30,812 nt of DNA from Bacteroidetes bacterium UBA5697. GTDB taxonomy: Bacteria > Bacteroidota > Bacteroidia > B-17B0 > Aurantibacillaceae. Location of the stretch: NCBI GenBank assembly GCA_002420145.1, contig DIHL01000007.1, forward strand, positions 1-30,812, in the 5' to 3' direction. A program made the position numbers and the translations under genes. Shown in pieces: positions 26,735-30,812 of the stretch. The first letter of the stretch is position 1, and each line of letters begins with the position of its first letter. A model generated the notes under the pieces. It ran no database searches. It saw only the letters and a list, made by a program, of their open reading frames with translations, and was not told where the DNA came from.

Positions 26735-26804
26735 AGAAAATCATCCATATAAGCTAGTTATAGCTAACCAGCCCGCGACAACTAAAAAAGACAACAAAAC
26801 TTTT

Positions 26805-27227
26805 ATGACAAATAAGCTACTATTCGGACTTCTATCAATAATGTTAATGACTAGTTGTGAACAACAAACAATCATTGACAATAAAGTAAAGGCTGCAAAC
26901 GACTTTGATATTGTTATTAATCATCCTGACACCATAAGACAAGAACAAGAAATGTTTGCTACAATTCATATTTCAAATACTAAATATAAATTAATGCACG
27001 CATCAGTTAAGTGCAATATCTCAGACACTTCAACTGTAGACACTCTAAGAGGTCGAGTTTTAAATTGCAATCATAGCTTGACAGTTGAAAACGACTCTGT
27101 GAAAATATGGATGAAAACAGGAAAAGGTGTTGGAAGAATAAATTTTGAAGATATTACTCTACTTGCAAAAGGTGCTGACAATAAATATTACTATCAAAAA
27201 TGCACGTTTGACTACTATGTAAAATAA
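26805..27227 (+). CDS. Small lipoprotein of unknown function
   Basis: I do not recognise a family. The 140-residue product has a lipoprotein signal (MTNKLLFGLLSIMLMTSC, Cys18 lipidated). The remainder reads as a single small beta domain (FDIVINHPDTIRQEQEMFAT, KYKLMHASVKCNISD, NYYYQKCTF-like ending KYYYQKCTFDYYVK). Two cysteines, in KCNISD and QKCTF, could form a disulfide. It is the first gene of the plus-strand array in which each ORF is followed by an attC-like palindrome (27250-27415 here). It is separated from gldH by 135 bases. Homologues, if any, are likely in cassette-like or phage-like contexts; that is inference. Confidence 0.75.
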   Translation: MTNKLLFGLLSIMLMTSCEQQTIIDNKVKAANDFDIVINHPDTIRQEQEMFATIHISNTKYKLMHASVKCNISDTSTVDTLRGRVLNCNHSLTVENDSVKIWMKTGKGVGRINFEDITLLAKGADNKYYYQKCTFDYYVK

Positions 27228-27249
27228 ACTGTGTAGGGCTGGCAAGCTA

Positions 27250-27415
27250 TAACACACGGTTTGCTCCAGCCTAGCAGACAACAAAGCAATTGCAAAATCG
27301 GTAGACAATTTTTTAATTTTTGCTTTGCAATTGCATAGCAACATTGTATCTTTAAACAAACATTTCGGTAGACAACGGTTCCAATAACGGCCGAAAGCAA
27401 ACCGCGAAAACGTTA
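27250..27415 (+). repeat. attC-like palindromic element, copy A
   Basis: This element runs from TAAC (27250-27253) to GTTA (27412-27415). The second box pair is CGGTTTGCT (27257-27265) with AGCAAACCG (27396-27404), an exact 9-bp match. The inner stem is GCAATTGCAAA with TTTGCAATTGC. It shares TAACACACG, GCAGACAACAAAGC, TTTCGGTAGACA and GCGAAAACGTTAG with copies B and/or C. A separate small inverted repeat (TAGGGCTGG/CCAGCCTA, 27234-27273) overlaps its left end. It fills the gap between the lipoprotein gene and the next ORF, whose ATG is 12 bases after GTTA. Confidence 0.8.
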
Positions 27416-27426
27416 GTGGGCATTGT

Positions 27427-27954
27427 ATGACAACTGTAAAACTTAATGACATAGAAATTAATAATTGGGTTGACTACATTCGCACCAAATTTGCCGACAA
27501 CTATTATTACGACATAGAACCAGACAATTCCGGCTATAAAGTCAAAAGCAAAACCAACAAGACTTATATATGGTTTGACATCGGAGAAGACCCAAAGACA
27601 CTTTATGACTGCCAATATTTCAATGACGACTGCAAAGGTTGGTCTGGCGAGACAATTGGAGGTGCTAATGAGTGGGGCTTCAGTCAAGACTATGTTGACG
27701 CATTGAATTACGTGCTCGACGTTCCAATAAATAATGGTTGGTTAGCAGTTGACTATTATATTAATAATAAGCTTTTGCAATCGAAAACATACAATAGAGA
27801 CAAAAGTTCAACAATATTCGTTCATTATCATGGCGGCTGTTTTGGTTTCATGTTATTTCCATTCTTTTGGTTTCTTCTCAAACTTATAGACCTGGGTGTA
27901 ATTGGACAGAAAAGAGAAAAAGTCATAGACCCAATAAAAACAACGACCCACTAA
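27427..27954 (+). CDS. Hypothetical protein with C-terminal hydrophobic segment
   Basis: I do not recognise this 175-residue protein. Residues 1-125 are soluble and acidic with many aromatic residues (FADNYYYDIEPDNSGYKVKS, WFDIGEDPKTLYDCQYF, GGANEWGFSQDYVDALNYVL). Residues about 138-160 are strongly hydrophobic (FGFMLFPFFWFLLKLIDLGV) and the tail is basic, so it is probably tethered to the inner membrane with the N-terminal domain in the cytoplasm. The frame starts 12 bases after attC-like copy A, and its TAA stop (27952-27954) is itself the first three bases of copy B. This matches the compact ORF-plus-site form of integron cassettes. Confidence 0.7.
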   Translation: MTTVKLNDIEINNWVDYIRTKFADNYYYDIEPDNSGYKVKSKTNKTYIWFDIGEDPKTLYDCQYFNDDCKGWSGETIGGANEWGFSQDYVDALNYVLDVPINNGWLAVDYYINNKLLQSKTYNRDKSSTIFVHYHGGCFGFMLFPFFWFLLKLIDLGVIGQKREKVIDPIKTTTH

Positions 27955-28124
27955 CACACGCTAAGGCAACAGTTTGGCAGACAACAAAGCTTTTGCAAAA
28001 GCAGTCGCTCCGCGAAAGACAGTTATTTTCGCTTTGCAAAAGTCCATTAAACATTTATCTTTGTTAATAGCGTTTCGGCAGGACACAGTTTCAAATCAAA
28101 CCGTTGCTTAGCGCGAAAACGTTA
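27952..28124 (+). repeat. attC-like palindromic element, copy B (best preserved)
   Basis: TAAC (27952-27955) and GTTA (28121-28124) bound this 173-bp element. The second box pair is CGCTAAGGCAACAGTTTG (27959-27976) with CAAACCGTTGCTTAGCG (28097-28113). It pairs along its length except for one bulged G in the left arm and one A-C mismatch. Inner stems are AACAAAG/CTTTGTT and GCTTTTGCAAA/TTTGCAAAAG with a GCGAAA/TTTCGC tip. The left end TAACACACGC closely resembles TAACAAACGC of Vibrio attC (VCR) sites. The right end reads GCGAAAACGTTAGCGGC. The gap of 244 bases (27955-28198) between genes holds only this element and a 74-base leader. Confidence 0.85.
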
Positions 28125-28198
28125 GCGGCAACCATTAGGACAGATTAACTTAACAAACATTCTGCAAGCGACAAACAAGCATAAATAAGATTTGAACT

Positions 28199-29323
28199 AT
28201 GATAAAATACTTCGTGCAATCAAAGACATTCATTTTAATAACATCCTTATTTTTTTTCACTTCTTACTACGGACAAATAAAAACAAACATACCAACTGAC
28301 AGTATAGTAGTAAAAAAGACAACTATGAATGGGTATTTGAAAATTCCTAAAACGCCAGGTTTAAGCGAATATAATAACGTTCATTGCGGACTGAGGGACA
28401 AATCAGGAAATCTTTGGTTTGGCACTACCGGAGAAGGAGTTTATCGATACGACGGGAATTTGTTCACTCAAATTACTGTGAAAGATGGTCTTAGCAATAA
28501 TAATATTTCATCTATTATAGAAGATAAAAACGGAAATATATGGTTCGGCTCTGCGAATGGTGTGTCTCGCTTCGATGGTCAACAGTTTTTGAGTATTCCA
28601 TTAACTGATAAGAAAATTAAAAATTCCCCTTCTGGAAATTCCGTAAATAATAATCTCTTTGCAACAAATGATGTGTTGTGTATTATGCAAAGTAAAACAG
28701 GGAAACTATGGTTTGGAACAAGCGACGGAGTTTATTGCTACGATGGGAAAAGTTTTTCTCTTTTTCTTGATAATGATAGTATAATAAATAAGGAAAATCT
28801 ACTTCTTAAAAAAGTTGAATCTATAATGGAAGATAAAAATGGAAACATTTGGTTTGGTTCATTCATTAATGAAGGCGTCTGCCTTTATGATGGAAAGTCT
28901 TTAACTCGACCTTTTTCAAGTATTTTACTTAATAAATTTAGTAACAAAAGAATTATGTGTATTAAGGAAGATAAAAACGGAATTATATGGTTCGGTGCAG
29001 GTGCTGGAACTTTCTATTACGATGGAAAAAACTTAACTAATATTACTGAGCAAGCAGCCATCTATTGGACGTATTCTATTTTTGAAGATAGAAATGGAAA
29101 CCTTTGGTTTGCAACCGAGGATGGCAGAGGACAAATGGATGACCAAGGTGGAGTTTGGCGTTATGATGGAAAATCTTATACTAAATTCACAACAAAAGAA
29201 GGTCTTATTCATAATGGTGTATTCTTCACGGTAGAAGATCAGGATGGAAACCTTTGGTTTGGAACCAGAAATATGGGTTTATGTAGATATGACGGAAAAG
29301 TGTTTACAAAGTTTTCTGAATAG
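28199..29323 (+). CDS. Secreted seven-bladed 'two-component regulator propeller' protein
   Basis: This 374-residue protein has a signal peptide (to about residue 26, SYYGQ) followed by seven reg_prop-type repeats of about 40-55 residues, each with D-x-x-G-N-L/I-W-F-G and a closing YDGK. Examples are DKSGNLWFGTTGEGVYRYDG and DKNGNIWFGSANGVSRFDGQ. Seven blades make a complete closed propeller. In Bacteroidota this module usually forms the sensor of hybrid two-component systems that detect glycans. Here there is no membrane helix, kinase or regulator after it, so it is a free-standing exported propeller. The ligand is unknown. It follows copy B of the attC-like element and is followed, 56 bases after its stop, by copy C. 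Confidence 0.85.
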   Translation: MIKYFVQSKTFILITSLFFFTSYYGQIKTNIPTDSIVVKKTTMNGYLKIPKTPGLSEYNNVHCGLRDKSGNLWFGTTGEGVYRYDGNLFTQITVKDGLSNNNISSIIEDKNGNIWFGSANGVSRFDGQQFLSIPLTDKKIKNSPSGNSVNNNLFATNDVLCIMQSKTGKLWFGTSDGVYCYDGKSFSLFLDNDSIINKENLLLKKVESIMEDKNGNIWFGSFINEGVCLYDGKSLTRPFSSILLNKFSNKRIMCIKEDKNGIIWFGAGAGTFYYDGKNLTNITEQAAIYWTYSIFEDRNGNLWFATEDGRGQMDDQGGVWRYDGKSYTKFTTKEGLIHNGVFFTVEDQDGNLWFGTRNMGLCRYDGKVFTKFSE

Positions 29324-29379
29324 AAAAGTTTAAAGCGAACTGTAATGAAAGGACACCGCAAAAAAGAAATGGCAGCCGC

Positions 29380-29550
29380 TAACACACGCTTTATTCAATT
29401 TGGGCGGAAGCATAAGGCATTTGCAAAAGTTGTCCCTTCGGGAAAGACAGTTATTTATGCTTTGCAAATGGCTAAAAAACATTTAGCTTTGTTAGTAGCA
29501 TTTCGGTAGACAGTGTTTCAAATCCCAAACTGAAATAAAGCGCGAAAACG
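29380..29550 (+). repeat. attC-like palindromic element, copy C (right end split by IS)
   Basis: This element starts at TAAC (29380-29383) within GCCGCTAAC. The second box pair is CGCTTTATTCAATTTGGG (29387-29404) with CCCAAACTGAAATAAAGCG (29524-29542), which pairs except for one bulged A and one A-C mismatch. The inner stem is GCATTTGCAAA with TTTGCAAATGGC. GAAAGACAGTTATTT and CTTTGTTA are shared with copy B. It ends in GCGAAAACG at 29550; the expected TTAGCGGC is replaced by the end of an IS110-family element. The 231-base stretch between the propeller gene and the recombinase holds this element only. Confidence 0.83.
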
Positions 29551-29554
29551 ATAT

Positions 29555-30583
29555 CTATGATAAATCCAAATTAAATTTCGAATAATTTTCCTGATAAGGT
29601 GTTCCTCTTTTAACAATTGCCATTATTCGCTGAATTAATTTATTTCTGATTGCATTTATCACAGCCATTTTATGTTTCCCCTCCCCAACTTTTCGTTCGT
29701 AGTATAATTTAATATCAGGAACATATCGTGTTGCTGATACAGCTGCCATGTGTAATGTTGATTTCAATTTCATATTAGCAAAGTTTGATGTTCCGATCCT
29801 GCCTCTTACACTTGTTCCTGATGAATGTTCAAATGGAGCTATACCACAATAACAAGCTAACTGACGAGTGTTAACCATCCTAGTAAAGCCATTGGTGTAT
29901 ACAATTAATTCTGTCGCTAAAACATCTCCTACACATTTTACAGAAGTAATTAAACTAAATAAAGTTTTTAATTCTTCGTCTTCGTTGATTAATTGCAACA
30001 TGCGTTTTTCTACCTTAACTTTACTTTTTAAAATCCCTTTTAATGCAGCATCATTCAACTTCATCAATTCTTTCCCAATACTTTTATCCACTCTTAATAA
30101 CTCCTGTGTTGCTATTTTTAAGGATTGATAGTTCTTTGATAAGCGTTCTCTGTTTGCCATTAAATCTTTCAATTTTAATAATGTGCCTGAACTTAATTTT
30201 AACAGCACGGCTTTATCATTATTAGTCATTGCATATCGTGCAATACGATATGAATCTACTTTATCATTCTTACCTCTTGTCATGCCCATACTTCGTTTTA
30301 AATGTAAAGCTGACTCCATCCATACTTTAGATTCACGTTGTAGCAAAAACGACACTAACTCTCTTGTATAAAGACCTGTGTGCTCCATACAAAACAATGC
30401 TTCTTGATAACAGAAATAGGGCTTTTTAGTTAACCATAATTCCATGTTTTTAAAGTCTTTGGCAGTGTTTTCAAACTGCTGATAATCTTGTTCGCCTTGT
30501 GCTGTAATTATACAAACATCAATGGTGAGTTTCGATACATCTATACCGATGTACGATTTTTGATTTTCAATTTCTTTTTTCAT
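29555..30583 (-). CDS. IS110-family DEDD recombinase (transposase)
   Basis: This 342-residue recombinase has both domains of the family intact. The N-terminal RuvC-like domain carries Asp15 (YIGIDVSK), Glu67 (CMEHTGLY), Asp107 and Asp110 (GKNDKVDSYRIARYA). A coiled-coil linker spans about 130-200. The C-terminal Tnp domain has LACYCGIAPFEHSSGTS with the likely catalytic serine at 254 or 255, then GRIGTSNFANMKLKSTL. IS110 recombinases join donor and target DNA under the guidance of a bridge RNA from the element's noncoding end. The stop codon (29555-29557) lies inside the predicted donor sequence, only two bases from the element edge. All catalytic residues are present, so the element looks active. 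Confidence 0.95.
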   Translation of the reverse strand: MKKEIENQKSYIGIDVSKLTIDVCIITAQGEQDYQQFENTAKDFKNMELWLTKKPYFCYQEALFCMEHTGLYTRELVSFLLQRESKVWMESALHLKRSMGMTRGKNDKVDSYRIARYAMTNNDKAVLLKLSSGTLLKLKDLMANRERLSKNYQSLKIATQELLRVDKSIGKELMKLNDAALKGILKSKVKVEKRMLQLINEDEELKTLFSLITSVKCVGDVLATELIVYTNGFTRMVNTRQLACYCGIAPFEHSSGTSVRGRIGTSNFANMKLKSTLHMAAVSATRYVPDIKLYYERKVGEGKHKMAVINAIRNKLIQRIMAIVKRGTPYQENYSKFNLDLS

Positions 30584-30604
30584 ATTTTTATTTACGTTTT
30601 AAAT

Positions 30605-30760
30605 TAACCGGGTTATGATACGTCTCGAAACCTTAATAATAGGCCGCATTGCCTTAATATCTATCTGAGGCTTTCATAACCAGAAGACAGGGTCCAGAAT
30701 CGTTTTATAGACCTTTCATCTTGTTAGCGCATTGGTCGCCCTGTCTTCGGTTAATTTGAT
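30605..30760 (-). ncRNA. Putative IS110 bridge RNA with target and donor loops
   Basis: The region upstream of the recombinase folds, on the minus strand, into two consecutive loop structures. The first (5') has a GAAGACAGGG/CCCTGTCTTC stem (30683-30692, 30739-30748). Its loop holds GTTAGCG (30723-30729) and ATCGTTTT (30699-30706), which correspond to the two halves of the attC-like box GCGAAAACGTTAGCG. The second has a GGTTATGA/TCATAACC stem (30611-30618, 30674-30681), an AGGC/GCCT tip, and a loop. That loop holds ATATCTAT (30657-30664), identical to the IS end at 29551-29558, and AACCTT (30629-30634), complementary to the other end at 30806-30811. This is the order and logic of a bridge RNA: target loop then donor loop. 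The ends of the RNA are not determined. Confidence 0.75.
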
Positions 30761-30788
30761 TTATTATACTAAATTTATATCTTATTTA

Positions 30789-30807
30789 TTTAGACTGCAA
30801 GTCTAAA
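30789..30807. repeat. 8-bp hairpin near the upstream end of the IS
   Basis: TTTAGACT (30789-30796) and AGTCTAAA (30800-30807) pair exactly around a three-base loop, directly inside the predicted upstream edge of the IS. It may be a recognition feature of that end or part of the promoter formed when the ends join in the circular form. A TATAAT (minus strand, 30762-30767) lies between it and the bridge RNA. Confidence 0.55.
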
Positions 30808-30812
30808 GGTTA

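Larger units (their letters stand above)
29551..30811 (-). mobile_element. IS110-family insertion sequence (IS110 group)
   Basis: This element of about 1.26 kb has no terminal inverted repeats. It comprises a DEDD/serine recombinase gene and a 5' noncoding region of more than 200 bases, as in the IS110 group. The left edge is set by the break in copy C of the attC-like repeat (AAAACG then ATATCTAT). The right edge is inferred at AAGGTT (30806-30811), because the donor-loop guide of its noncoding region is complementary to it and the flanking TTA continues the expected target TTAGCG. Only one base of the right flank is in the window, so that edge is a prediction. Confidence 0.8.

Noticed and set aside
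26745..26790. A degenerate attC-like right end before the lipoprotein gene (GTTATAGC)
   Set aside because: There is no GCGAAAACG upstream and no matching left half between gldH and this point; the resemblance is only a few bases.
27867..28067. 66-codon plus-strand frame inside attC-like copy B
   Set aside because: It is created by the palindrome and overlaps the end of the real gene in another frame.
27250..29550. Canonical integron attC sites
   Set aside because: The boxes CGCTAAC/GTTAGCG do not fit RYYYAAC/GTTRRRY and no integrase gene is in the window, so they are called attC-like only.
29551..30811. Terminal inverted repeats of a classical DDE insertion sequence
   Set aside because: The ends do not match as inverted repeats and the recombinase is of the DEDD/serine type, so none are expected.

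Overview
The window is from the chromosome of an AT-rich bacterium of the phylum Bacteroidota, most likely Flavobacteriales or a close relative. The evidence is the gliding lipoprotein GldH, a PorP/SprF-family protein, two giant surface proteins ending in the gliding/type IX secretion type B sorting domain, a RicT/PSP1 protein just upstream of gldH, and a Bacteroidota-type promoter (TTGG-N19-TATGTTTG). I see no rRNA, tRNA or CRISPR. No gene-free stretch exceeds 300 bases.

Layout. Positions 1-3701 (all minus strand) hold a truncated CHRD-repeat secreted protein, a short membrane phosphatidylserine decarboxylase, an ECF sigma factor paired with a cupin-type anti-sigma factor, and a small tryptophan-rich exported protein closed by a strong terminator. 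Positions 3804-13224 (minus) hold a 2831-residue protein with about 30 SprB-like repeats, followed one base later by its PorP/SprF partner. A NUDIX hydrolase (+) converges on a seven-gene minus-strand run: ccmB, ccmC, ccmD, ccmE, ccmF, a DUF2520 protein and a KdsC-like phosphatase. This is a System I cytochrome c maturation set whose CcmE is the CxxxY variant. A second type B CTD protein (19920-23024, nidogen-like and PKD domains) follows. Next come a glutathione peroxidase (+), a short-chain dehydrogenase (-), and ricT overlapping gldH (+).

From about 26,800 to the right edge the character changes. Three small or orphan genes, all on the plus strand, are each followed by a copy of a 166-173 bp imperfect palindrome. 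It opens with TAACACACG, ends with GCGAAAACGTTA, and its stems covary between copies. The layout (one ORF plus one bulged hairpin site, all in one direction) looks like an integron cassette array with attC-like sites, although the core boxes are not canonical and no integrase is visible.

The last copy is interrupted inside its terminal AAAACGTTAGCG box by an IS110-family element. The 229 nt upstream of its recombinase folds into two loops that fit a bridge RNA. The target-loop guides match the two halves of the attC-like box, and the donor-loop guides match the two ends of the element itself. Repeat array and IS therefore read as one system: a mobile element whose guide RNA is programmed to the recombination-like site of a cassette array. 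This is the most interesting part of the window.
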